Shown here: in pieces, positions 37,160 to 45,852 of the stretch
Layout: every line of letters begins with the position of its first letter
Numbering within the stretch: the first letter of the stretch is position 1
Assembly: GCA_030613245.1 (NCBI GenBank)
Contig: JAUWMI010000007.1
Span: 47,678 to 111,677, forward strand
DNA from: Candidatus Sumerlaeota bacterium
GTDB lineage: Bacteria; Sumerlaeota; Sumerlaeia; MWCT01; JAUWMI01
Length of the DNA: 64,000 nt
Reading direction: 5' to 3'
Notes under the pieces: model-generated
The model's database searches: none
Told to the model about the DNA's origin: nothing
What the model saw: only the letters and a program-made list of their open reading frames with translations
Program-made: the position numbers and the translations under genes

Positions 37160-38607
37160 GACGTAGGCCTTTTCAGACGATGACGTAGATTGCGCAGGCG
37201 CCGTTTCAGTTCCCGACATGCAACGTAGCCGTACCAGAGAGGATAGTTGAGACGCGTAGCCAGCACAAATGGATTAATAAAGAGACGTAAAACCCATGGA
37301 GGCAGTTGCGACAGGCAGTAGAACATGAAAAGGCGATTGACATAGCTATTGCGCAGCTCCTTATAGCTCTTTGCATAGATATCGCACACCGTGTCGTCAA
37401 TCAATTTTTCGCACTTTGCACGCTCGTAGAGTTGAGTACCTGGAAAAAAGGTTAGCGAGTAGGTATTGATCGCGTATGGGCGCGGCAATCGTAGCATGAG
37501 CTTGAGGGTGCGAAGATTTTCCTCAGTGGTTTCCCAAGGGTTGTCGAGCACAAAGTCATATCGAACAGGCCCCATTTGGTCTTTATAGCGGCGAATAATC
37601 TCGATGGCATTTTCTGTTTCCTTGTGTGCGATAGGGCGATTGTAGATGTCTCGATTCACACGATCGCTGGCCGTTTGAATCCCCATGCGGAGCCAGGCCA
37701 GTCCCGCGTCAATCAGGCAGCGCAGCTTCGTATCGGTCAGCGTGAGAGGTGTTATCCCTGTAATGACAAGTGGGAGACCGATCTTCTCTTTATATGCTTC
37801 GCAAAATTGCGCAATATCCTCTTCACTACGCTGTAGAAAAGCATCGTCATCATAATAAATCTCCGTGAAATACGGATGTTCACGCTTTACCCATTCCAGC
37901 TCGGCAATAAGGTTTGGAACGCTGCGCCTTCGAAACCACCGATCTCCCTGGTAAAGACCTTTGAGAAAACTATTGCAGCAGAATGTGCAATTATACACAC
38001 ATCCGCGCGAGGACATTGTAATGTACTGACCCTCGAGCCGCCTGGCAAGAATAGGTGTGGTGAGGGGTACCAGCTGTTCATCAGACAAAATCAAGTGGTT
38101 GCGGCAATCGTAATCAGGGTAGGGAAGTGCATCCAGATCAGTAATCAGGGGGCCGATGGAGTTAATGAGTTTCTCGCCTTCATGTGCAAACCCAAATCCG
38201 TGTGTGGTGTGGTAGTCTTTCTTATTCTCGATCCTGGCAACGAGTTCGACGATCGTGGCCTCCGCCTCACCGATGCACACAATATCCGTATGATCAAGGC
38301 ATTCCTCCGGCTCAATGGTCGGGTGGATGCCCCCCCAGATAATCAGCTGCCCATTGTGCTGTTTCAGTGCCCGGGTGAGTATGATGGCCTGTTGCATGTA
38401 GTTAGTCGACAGAGAAATCCCAACGAGGTGAGCCTTGCTTACTGCTTTGCAGATGGCATTAAGCGTAGCGAGAGAATACGACTGTCTGAAATGGAGTGGC
38501 AGAAACACCAGTTGTGTCTCGTGGCCGGCTTGCTTGAGCACTGAGGAGAGCATACGAATTCCATAAGAGGCGATACTTTCGTATGGTGATATGAGTGCAA
38601 TACGCAT
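37156..38607 (-). CDS. B12-binding radical SAM enzyme
   Basis: 483 aa. The N-terminal cobalamin-binding domain (about 1-130) includes IWGGIHPTIEPEECL and DIVCIGEAEATIVEL. The radical SAM site is C203-x3-C207-x2-C210 (RGCVYNCTFCC), binding the 4Fe-4S cluster. This domain order is found in BchE/HpnP/P-methylase-like enzymes that methylate or rearrange unactivated carbon, often in lipids, sugars or antibiotics. The next gene encodes a Wzt-type ATPase coupled by 4 bp, so a role in modifying an exported glycan or lipid carrier is a reasonable inference only. Confidence 0.87.
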   Translation of the reverse strand: MRIALISPYESIASYGIRMLSSVLKQAGHETQLVFLPLHFRQSYSLATLNAICKAVSKAHLVGISLSTNYMQQAIILTRALKQHNGQLIIWGGIHPTIEPEECLDHTDIVCIGEAEATIVELVARIENKKDYHTTHGFGFAHEGEKLINSIGPLITDLDALPYPDYDCRNHLILSDEQLVPLTTPILARRLEGQYITMSSRGCVYNCTFCCNSFLKGLYQGDRWFRRRSVPNLIAELEWVKREHPYFTEIYYDDDAFLQRSEEDIAQFCEAYKEKIGLPLVITGITPLTLTDTKLRCLIDAGLAWLRMGIQTASDRVNRDIYNRPIAHKETENAIEIIRRYKDQMGPVRYDFVLDNPWETTEENLRTLKLMLRLPRPYAINTYSLTFFPGTQLYERAKCEKLIDDTVCDIYAKSYKELRNSYVNRLFMFYCLSQLPPWVLRLFINPFVLATRLNYPLWYGYVACRELKRRLRNLRHRLKRPTS

Positions 38608-38646
38608 TGTGCTGTATGCGACCTTTGCAGGACTTATGTCTCTGCT

Positions 38647-39708
38647 CTAAGGGGAGGCACCCTTCGTAGGGCCCTGCTGTAAGGCATTTAAGGATTGTCT
38701 CAAGCCATCAAATACGTTTGCTTTTATGCGAATCACCCGGCCCCTTGGCGCATCAATCACGTACAGATTGTCCTTGTGATCAAAAGTCAGGCGCTGTGGA
38801 CGAACGATAGGGCGCTGATTATCATCTTGCCACAACAGGTTGCCGAAATAGGCGCCAGTCGGCGCGAAACACTGAAGCCGGGCATTGCCAGAGTCGGCCA
38901 CCACCACAAGGCGCTTTGAGCTCACAGCGATATCAGTAGGGTACTGAAATTCCCCCTGCTGTGTGCCTTGCTTTCCCCATGCACGCACAAATTGGCCGTA
39001 CTGATCAAACACTTGAATTCGATGATTGTAAGTGTCTGTAACATACACCAGTCCGGTATCGTCAAAGGCTAGACCACCAGGCTGATAGAACTCACCGGGC
39101 TGATCACCCAGATTACCCCACATACGCATAAATGTACCCTGCATGTCAAACACCTGGATGCGGTGAAACTGAATATCACTCACATAGACCTCACCCTGTG
39201 AGGAAATGGCGATGCACTGAGGATATCCGACCTCACCAGGTGATGCGCCCTTTTTGCTGAAGCTCGATTTTATTCGACCGAGCAGATCAAATATCTGGAA
39301 TCGTCCGGTTGCAACATCCGCCACGTATACATCGTTGAATTGGTTGATCGCGATATCACTTGGACTTGAAAAAGTACCCATAGCGGTGCCTCGCTTTCCC
39401 CAGCTGTAGAGGTAACGACCTTCTGGATTGAAGACCAGAACCTGCATCCTTCCGGCATCAACGACAAAGAGCGTATTCTTGGAATCAAGGGCCAGACCGA
39501 GCGGCGCCAGAAAATTGTGCGGCTCCGATCCACGCTCGCTAATTGTCTGATATGGAATCTGAGGAAGTGGCGTGGTCTTAGGTGTCGGGGGTCTAAGGTC
39601 GCTTTCTATTTCAGCGCTCGATAAATTGAACAGCAAGCACGCCAATATCCCAAGCAGTAGAGCGGTTTTATCAAGCAGTGCAATTGAAAATGAAGTTCGG
39701 AGGATCAT
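38647..39708 (-). CDS. Secreted NHL-repeat beta-propeller protein
   Basis: 353 aa. A hydrophobic stretch at residues 16-32 is a signal sequence or anchor. The body has about five or six NHL repeats, for example FLAPLGLALDSKNTLFVVDAGR, FSSPSDIAINQFNDVYVADV and FYQPGGLAFDDTGLVYVTDTYNHRI (in parts), with a spacing of about 45 residues. These form a beta-propeller used for binding. It lies between recX (6 bp) and the radical SAM gene (39 bp), on the same strand. Ligand unknown. Confidence 0.82.
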   Translation of the reverse strand: MILRTSFSIALLDKTALLLGILACLLFNLSSAEIESDLRPPTPKTTPLPQIPYQTISERGSEPHNFLAPLGLALDSKNTLFVVDAGRMQVLVFNPEGRYLYSWGKRGTAMGTFSSPSDIAINQFNDVYVADVATGRFQIFDLLGRIKSSFSKKGASPGEVGYPQCIAISSQGEVYVSDIQFHRIQVFDMQGTFMRMWGNLGDQPGEFYQPGGLAFDDTGLVYVTDTYNHRIQVFDQYGQFVRAWGKQGTQQGEFQYPTDIAVSSKRLVVVADSGNARLQCFAPTGAYFGNLLWQDDNQRPIVRPQRLTFDHKDNLYVIDAPRGRVIRIKANVFDGLRQSLNALQQGPTKGASP

Positions 39709-39714
39709 AGGCGA

Positions 39715-40359
39715 TCAGTCCTTTCCTGGCGATTTGGCCAGCATATCGTCAATTACCAGTTGGACAATATCAGGATCAAAGCCATGACGAAGCAGATGCT
39801 GCGCCAGTCTGGCTTTTTGTTTCGGCTGTGCCACCTGCTCAAGGGTTTTACGTTTTTTTTCGAGCACTGTTTGGGCCAGTTTTCTCTGCTCGTCAACGGT
39901 AAGTTCTTCCCTAAGCACATCATCTATAATCGCAGGTGGGATACCCCTCTGCCGTAGTTCTTCGGCAAGCTTACGCGGTCCAGTAGGTTTGAGCTTCTTG
40001 CGATTTCTGACAAACAGTACGGCGAAGCTCCGGTTGTCAATATTCCCTAGCCCCACGGCACGATCAATCACGCACTGAATCGTCTCGCTGGAAAACTTCT
40101 TTCTCTGAAGATACCGCTGCACTTCAAGCGTACTTCTTGGACGCAGCGTTAGATAGCGCGCCACAAGATTCCTTGCGCGCACAAACTCATCCTCGCGACG
40201 AATCTGCTCAAGCAGCTCTTCTGTAACTGCCTGGCCTTTTTCCAGCTGTAATGAAACGATCACTTCCGCAGCAATGTCAGCGCATGGCTCGCCATTAATT
40301 GTAAGCTCGAACCTCTGCCTGCGCGGATCTTTTAATCGAAATGCGGTAATCCGTTTCAT
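39715..40359 (-). CDS. recX: Regulatory protein RecX
   Basis: 214 aa. RecX binds and limits RecA filaments. Three tandem RecX helical repeats are seen in the C-terminal part: YLTLRPRSTLEVQRYLQRKKF (part), the next with NRKKLKPTGPRKLAEELRQRG, and HLLRHGFDPDIVQLVIDD at the end. The N-terminal 60 residues are a variable extension. The start shares ATGA with the queE stop. recA lies about 38 kb away in this window, so the frequent recA-recX pairing is absent. Confidence 0.85.
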   Translation of the reverse strand: MKRITAFRLKDPRRQRFELTINGEPCADIAAEVIVSLQLEKGQAVTEELLEQIRREDEFVRARNLVARYLTLRPRSTLEVQRYLQRKKFSSETIQCVIDRAVGLGNIDNRSFAVLFVRNRKKLKPTGPRKLAEELRQRGIPPAIIDDVLREELTVDEQRKLAQTVLEKKRKTLEQVAQPKQKARLAQHLLRHGFDPDIVQLVIDDMLAKSPGKD

Positions 40360-40997
40360 ATGCCTCGACGCGTTGCCGGCCAGACGTACTTATGCAACTG
40401 AAGATTCAGGCGCACCGCGAGCTTATCGTCCAGAATCCACTGGGCCAGCGTCTCAGGTGCAAGTTGCTCGAATGCAGGGGAGAAGAGAACGGGCACCTTG
40501 CCGATAAGCTGGTATTTACGCACTACGTCAACGGCCCACTGGTAGTCATGACGGTTTGCCAGTACAAACTTGACTTCGTCGTGTGGCTTGAGCTGCGCGA
40601 TGTTTTCCCACCGAATCCGCTCGATCATGTTACTTGCAGGACACTTGATATCGAGAATGACAATCGAGCTTCTAGGGAGAATGGATATATCCAGAGTTCC
40701 GTTGGTCTCAACAAGAACCGAGAAATTACGCTCCAAAACCGCCTGAACCAAAGCAGGCGTTTCAGGTTGCAAAAGAGGCTCGCCCCCTGTAATGCAGACA
40801 AGAGAGACGTTGAGCCGGACGATCCGGTCGAGAACTTCAGCCATACTAAGCAGCTCACCTTCATGCTCCTCCTTGGCATGTGGTGTGTCACAGTAGCTGC
40901 AATCCAAGTTGCATCCTGCCAAACGCACAATGACACACGGAAGTCCTGTATAGGTGGTCTCCCCCTGAATGGTTCTATAGAGCTCTGCAATCCGCAT
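40356..40997 (-). CDS. queE: 7-carboxy-7-deazaguanine synthase (QueE)
   Basis: 213 aa from ATG 40997; a TTG 81 bp upstream is less likely since the family begins near MRIAELYRTIQGE. It makes CDG, a precursor of queuosine and deazapurine DNA modifications. The radical SAM cysteines are C29, C33 and C36 (CNLDCSYCDT). TGGEPLLQ (about 87-94) binds SAM, and VETNGTLD and FVLAN are other family segments. First gene of the minus-strand run; queC/D/F are not in the window. No preQ1 riboswitch is visible upstream. Confidence 0.87.
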   Translation of the reverse strand: MRIAELYRTIQGETTYTGLPCVIVRLAGCNLDCSYCDTPHAKEEHEGELLSMAEVLDRIVRLNVSLVCITGGEPLLQPETPALVQAVLERNFSVLVETNGTLDISILPRSSIVILDIKCPASNMIERIRWENIAQLKPHDEVKFVLANRHDYQWAVDVVRKYQLIGKVPVLFSPAFEQLAPETLAQWILDDKLAVRLNLQLHKYVWPATRRGI

Positions 40998-41319
40998 GCT
41001 ACATTGCGCCCCATGTTCAATTTCGCGCGTTGCGCTGTATATGGCTACTTGATTTCCTGATTTTGTCGTGAAAGGCAAGCATTATTTCTGTGTCCAAGAT
41101 AAATACGGGCAGAAGCACGCTGGTTTTTCTTTCTTAACCGCTATACAAGTGGTTGAAATCCAAACGTGCACTATAAATGATTACTGGGGCGTTGTAAGAC
41201 AATGGATCGTGGTTGCAGGGAGTAGCATATTTCTCCTTGCGTTGAATTGTACTCTCGTAGTAACGAAGGGTTTGCCTTTGGGGATACGAATGATTTTTTT
41301 ATGAAATTGTGGTAGTGTT
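40998..41319. other. Divergent 322-bp region between queE and the AsmA-like gene
   Basis: No convincing promoter pair, RNA element or gene was found. A 78-codon frame (GTG at 41068 to 41304, +) encodes a hydrophobic stretch but lacks a ribosome site and sits on the likely queE promoter. Confidence 0.5.
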
Positions 41320-44300
41320 ATGGCTTTGCGGAGATATCAGAAGAATCTCATCCGTTTGGGCGTGGTAGTTATCCTCGCGCTACTTGTCGTTGTATGTGCA
41401 ACGCTCTTTCGTCCAGTATCGTCACGATGGTTAGGTCAGAAAATTGCTCAGGAGATTGAACATCTCACCGGGCTGGACGTGACGTTCCGTGAAGCAGTGT
41501 TCTTTCTCGCGCAGCAACGCTGTGTGATTAAAGAACTTGTGCTGCACTCGCCTGATACGGATCGCCGCGAAGTCCTTACTGCCAGAAAAGTAGATGTTTT
41601 GTTCTCCCTTCCAAGTGCCCTGTTTCGACAGGAAATAATTTTGCAGAGCGTGGAAATCGAGCATCCATCTGCCTTTCCACTGGTTATTGCGGAAGGAAAC
41701 ATTCGTCTTGGAGATGATCTCGACTTTCTTTATCGGCTTCTTGAACCAGCTGATCGCGAGATGGGAAAGCCGCACTTTGTACTAAATCACTTCGGTGTCC
41801 GGAATGCAAGCATTCTGCTCAAGTCCTCTCTTCGTCCTTCACGGAAGCCACAGGTGCTCGCAGACAACATGACCATGCGATTTGTACTTATGCCGAGTGG
41901 TAGCCGTGTAATGACATTAAACGGTTCTATTCCGCTGCTCAATAAGGCAGAAGTGAGAGTGTCCTACACTATAGCGCCTCATGAGCCTCAAGCAAGTTTT
42001 GTATTAACACTTACGAAGGCAGCTGCTGCAATTCCCCTAAGGAATACCTCGCACCTGGCAATGGCGAGCGATCACCTCACAATCAATGGGATACTTAGCA
42101 AAGACAAGACACATGCAAAAATCTCCGCATTCGGGACGATTCGTAAGCCGCTCGTTGCATTGGGCGCAGAGAAACCGCTTTACTCTGATGAGCATTTAGA
42201 TTTTTCCTTTCGAGCAGCATACGATGCATCCGCCGCCGAGCTGATGCTCGAAAAGTCTCATCTGTTAAGCAATGGCCTGGAAGTCTATACTTCCGGCTCT
42301 TTGACTTTAGCCAGCCCTTTTCCTTTTAGCATCTCTACACGAACAGAACGAGTTCCGACTTCCTTTTTGGAACATTTTAAAATATTGTTTCCGTATTTAG
42401 ATTCAATGATTGATATTTCTGACGCGAGGTTAAGGCTTGGCGTTTCGCTTCAAGGGGGGCTCGCGGACGATACATTGCCTGCTTTCAGGGGCTGGGTAGA
42501 CCTGCTGGGCGTGCATGCATGGTATCCAGGTATTGAAGAGCCACTTCGGCAACTGCAAGGAACATTGGAGTTTGAAAACAGCCGTCTCGCGTTCACACAT
42601 ATGCATGGTAAGCTCGGCCAGGGTGACATTGCGTTCAACGGCCAGCTAACAGGGAAAGAAATATTCTGGGAACCAGATATGCTGGAAATCGGCTGGCACG
42701 CATCGCTTCGGGCCGAGGATATCTTCGCAGCCCTTGCTGAGCAGCAGCTTGGCCCCATAACACAAGCTGAAGTTACGGGAGAAATTAGCGGGTGCGGAAC
42801 GCTTCGGAAGATTTTTTATCCATCTCCCTTTCCACCATCCGCCAGTATCCTGGCATCCGGGGTTCTGGAGCTCACTGACGTGACAATCGCTCATCCATCG
42901 CTTCCTGCTCCCATCCAGGAGCTAAATGGCCGAATGAATATTGAGAATGATGGCATTCGATTTAGCAACCTTGAAGCGAAAGTAGGAGAATCTGCGGTTC
43001 TGGCGTCCGGTTCGATTTTAGGAAAGGAAGCGTTCTGGATCGATTCGCAGCTCGACGCTCACGTCGTGATGACGACCACAGCGAGCACATTGCTGACTAT
43101 GATGAAGCAGTTCATTCCCGGCCAGCAAGTACAGGCCACAGTTAGCGGCAAAGCCATAGTGGATGCTCGCCTCAAGGCACCTCTATATACACTGAACCCG
43201 TTTTCCATCCATGCCAAAGCCGAATTCAAGGAGTGCTATGTGGAGTTGGACAAGCCGATTGTGCGTGCATGGCTCAAGACATTAGAAGGAGCCGTGGAAG
43301 TACGTGATGGCACTGCGATGCTCACGTATATCAGTGGTCAGGTTGGCGACGTTCCGTTCAACCTGAGCGGTTGGGTGAAGCCTGAAGCCGCACGATTGAT
43401 CCTGAGCATCGAAACAGAACTGGGTAATGTCAAATCGCTCTTTCCAACAGTTTTTAACGAATTTCGCGTTGGTGGATCAGCAGTCATGAGTGCGGAAATT
43501 GATGTGTCTGCGAAGGCAAATCGACCCATAAATTATCGCCTGTCTGGAGAGATCCTGACCTATGATGTCACGTTTGCATACATTGACATGCCGGTTGACC
43601 TGACTCACATCAATGGAGCGTTCTCCTTTCACGAGAACGAATTGCGCATACTGAACGTGCGTTGCTGGAGTGGTCGCTCAAAAGACTGCGCGGTGAACGG
43701 AGTCATACGTTTTGCGCCGAAGCAGACCGTGATTGATTTCAACCTCAGAAGCCCTCTGATATACCTTGATGAGTGGATGCGGGATTGGCCGAAGCGTAAA
43801 GACATAATCTCGAGCGGAGCGCTTCAGATGGTGAGCGAGACCTCACCAACACTTGAAATTTTTGGCAGCATTGATGCCGAAAAAGCCTATTACGGCCCGG
43901 TGCAAGGCGACAAATTCCACGGGTCTTTCCACTATCAATTATTCCCTTTTGCTCCCAATACATTCTATTATGATAATATCCAGGTGTCAGTGTATCAGGG
44001 GAATTTGACCGGCTCGGGAAGTATTCTTTTTCCGGAAGGTGATAACATTTATGAGGCGAAAGTAGAGGCCGAACAAATTAACGTAAACGAACTTCTTAGG
44101 GCACTACGTGAAAAGAAGCAAACCGTTGTAGGGAGGCTATCAGGAAAAGTAAGCCTGGTTGGCGAGGGAGAAGACGTCAGCAGAATACTTGGCAGTGGGG
44201 AATTTACAGTGGAAGACAGCCGTTTCATTGATGCCGTAGTTTTTAAAGCATTGGGCGGGATACTTCGATCTCCAATGTTTAACGATATCTCGTTTACTCA

Positions 44301-44622
44301 GGTCATAGGAGATTTTGCTCTCAAAAACGGCGCCGTACACTTTGCAAAATTCGACTTACGCAATCCCATGCTTCAGATGCAAGCCACCGGCAAGATCGGA
44401 TTCAATAAGCAGGTTGATCTCGATCTCCATCTGGCTTTTCTAAGTGCCTATCTCGGCTGGAATATCCCCATTGTAAGAAATATTATGGCCTTCATCGAAA
44501 AGTTCGGCAGCAAGCTTTTCAAATTCCGCATTGTTGGAACCTTAGACGAACCACGAGTTATCGCGGTTCCCCTCTCAATTGATGAAGTTAACAAGATTCT
44601 GTTTCCCGCGGCTACACGCTAG
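41320..44622 (+). CDS. AsmA/TamB-like envelope protein
   Basis: 1100 aa. A single membrane anchor (about 11-29) is followed by a very long beta-rich region, characteristic of AsmA-like proteins that form long hydrophobic grooves. The C-terminal part (LAFLSAYLGWNIPIVRN and FKFRIVGTLDEPRV, about 1045-1095) matches the AsmA-like C-terminal domain. Such proteins bridge the envelope and move phospholipids to the outer membrane. The ribosome site is weak, but the hydrophobic start fits. It stands alone on its strand, next to queE and pilT. Confidence 0.82.
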   Translation: MALRRYQKNLIRLGVVVILALLVVVCATLFRPVSSRWLGQKIAQEIEHLTGLDVTFREAVFFLAQQRCVIKELVLHSPDTDRREVLTARKVDVLFSLPSALFRQEIILQSVEIEHPSAFPLVIAEGNIRLGDDLDFLYRLLEPADREMGKPHFVLNHFGVRNASILLKSSLRPSRKPQVLADNMTMRFVLMPSGSRVMTLNGSIPLLNKAEVRVSYTIAPHEPQASFVLTLTKAAAAIPLRNTSHLAMASDHLTINGILSKDKTHAKISAFGTIRKPLVALGAEKPLYSDEHLDFSFRAAYDASAAELMLEKSHLLSNGLEVYTSGSLTLASPFPFSISTRTERVPTSFLEHFKILFPYLDSMIDISDARLRLGVSLQGGLADDTLPAFRGWVDLLGVHAWYPGIEEPLRQLQGTLEFENSRLAFTHMHGKLGQGDIAFNGQLTGKEIFWEPDMLEIGWHASLRAEDIFAALAEQQLGPITQAEVTGEISGCGTLRKIFYPSPFPPSASILASGVLELTDVTIAHPSLPAPIQELNGRMNIENDGIRFSNLEAKVGESAVLASGSILGKEAFWIDSQLDAHVVMTTTASTLLTMMKQFIPGQQVQATVSGKAIVDARLKAPLYTLNPFSIHAKAEFKECYVELDKPIVRAWLKTLEGAVEVRDGTAMLTYISGQVGDVPFNLSGWVKPEAARLILSIETELGNVKSLFPTVFNEFRVGGSAVMSAEIDVSAKANRPINYRLSGEILTYDVTFAYIDMPVDLTHINGAFSFHENELRILNVRCWSGRSKDCAVNGVIRFAPKQTVIDFNLRSPLIYLDEWMRDWPKRKDIISSGALQMVSETSPTLEIFGSIDAEKAYYGPVQGDKFHGSFHYQLFPFAPNTFYYDNIQVSVYQGNLTGSGSILFPEGDNIYEAKVEAEQINVNELLRALREKKQTVVGRLSGKVSLVGEGEDVSRILGSGEFTVEDSRFIDAVVFKALGGILRSPMFNDISFTQVIGDFALKNGAVHFAKFDLRNPMLQMQATGKIGFNKQVDLDLHLAFLSAYLGWNIPIVRNIMAFIEKFGSKLFKFRIVGTLDEPRVIAVPLSIDEVNKILFPAATR

Positions 44623-44725
44623 AATGCCATATTGCGTGCGCAGATTATATCTCCTCCAGAAAAATAATGGGCAAGGTGGGTAGGGCGAATGCATGCAATA
44701 GTCGCCATAGCACGGGTGGGCAAGG

Positions 44726-45772
44726 CTAAATCGAATCGAAGGCCTCGGGATATCTGCATTTAGAAATTGCGGTATCGTACGAGATCAAACCTTGCTGGTA
44801 GAGGTTCTTGAGCGATTTATCCATAGTAATCATTCCCTGTTCGTAGCCGGTTTGAATCTGTGAGACGAGCTGTTCGGTCTTCGCTGTACGGATAATCTTA
44901 CGCACGGCCACCGTGGCAATTAGAATTTCGGTTGCTACCACACGGCCGCGATCGCCCGGGATGGGAAGCAGCTGCTGCGCCACAATTGCCTGGAGGGTGT
45001 TAGCCACTTGAATTCGAGTTTGCTGCTGCTGATGCGGAGGAAAGACATCAATAATTCGATCAACTGTCTGCACGGCATCAGGTGTGTGCAAGGTTGTCAG
45101 AACAAGATGGCCGGTCTCAGCAGCTGTTAAGGCAGTAGAAATGGTTTCCAGATCGCGCATCTCACCAACGCAGATGACGTTCGGATCCTGGCGCAGCACG
45201 TGACGTAGCGCATGAGAAAAAGTGTGGGTATCCGCCAACACCTCGCGCTGTTTCACAATACTCTTCTTGGTTCGGTGAATGTACTCAATCGGATCCTCGA
45301 TAGTGATAATCATACAGCGCCGTTCTTCATTGATCTGATCAATCATGGCAGCAAGGGTAGTTGTCTTTCCCGAGCCTGTTGGCCCGGTGATCAGAACGAG
45401 GCCGCTATCTCGTCGGGCCATTTCTTCTACTACCGGAGGTAAGCCGAGCTGACGCAGGGATCGAATTTGATCATTAACGATTCTGAATGCAGCTTCGACG
45501 ACTCCGCGCTGCTTGTGGACATTCACACGAAACCGTCCGGCGTCACGAATTTCAACGGAAAAGTCCAGCTCCCAGTTCTCCTCAAACCGTGCCTTTTGCT
45601 CGTCACTCAAAACACTGTAGATCATTTTTGTACAGTCCATTGGCGTGAGCGGTGGATACTCGAGGTTTTCCAGGGCTCCGTCAATGCGCAGCGTCGGGGG
45701 AACGTTAGAGGAAAGGTGAAGATCCGAAGCCCCGCGTTCAATCGCTTCGACCAAGAGAGTATGAATGTTCAT
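44726..45772 (-). CDS. pilT: Type IV pilus retraction ATPase PilT
   Basis: 348 aa. PilT hexamers depolymerise pili to power twitching. The GSPII/T4P ATPase motifs are in order: Walker A GPTGSGKTT (130-138), Asp box IEDPIEYIH (about 157-165), Walker B QDPNVICVGEMRD (about 195-207) and His box HLVLTTLHT (about 221-229). The C-terminal AVRKIIRT stands in for the AIRNLIRE motif specific to PilT retraction ATPases. No pilus assembly genes adjoin it. Confidence 0.93.
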   Translation of the reverse strand: MNIHTLLVEAIERGASDLHLSSNVPPTLRIDGALENLEYPPLTPMDCTKMIYSVLSDEQKARFEENWELDFSVEIRDAGRFRVNVHKQRGVVEAAFRIVNDQIRSLRQLGLPPVVEEMARRDSGLVLITGPTGSGKTTTLAAMIDQINEERRCMIITIEDPIEYIHRTKKSIVKQREVLADTHTFSHALRHVLRQDPNVICVGEMRDLETISTALTAAETGHLVLTTLHTPDAVQTVDRIIDVFPPHQQQQTRIQVANTLQAIVAQQLLPIPGDRGRVVATEILIATVAVRKIIRTAKTEQLVSQIQTGYEQGMITMDKSLKNLYQQGLISYDTAISKCRYPEAFDSI

Positions 45773-45852
45773 TTCTGTTGCCTCACTTGTGCAAAATGCT
45801 TAAGATTTTGATACCAAACAAGGATATGGCGAAATAGCCACACCATCTTGGC

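Noticed and set aside
37876..38544. 222-codon antisense frame inside the radical SAM gene
   Set aside because: Shadow of a well-supported enzyme; no ribosome site or domain.
40392..41060. 222-codon antisense frame over queE
   Set aside because: It covers the queE reading frame and start region, and contains no domain.
40998..41319. preQ1 riboswitch or small membrane-protein gene upstream of queE
   Set aside because: No preQ1-type hairpin/A-rich sequence. The 78-codon GTG frame has no ribosome site and overlaps the likely queE promoter.
44623..44725. Direct repeat TGGGCAAGG between the AsmA-like gene and pilT
   Set aside because: Two 9-bp copies 47 bp apart are too short to set apart from chance.
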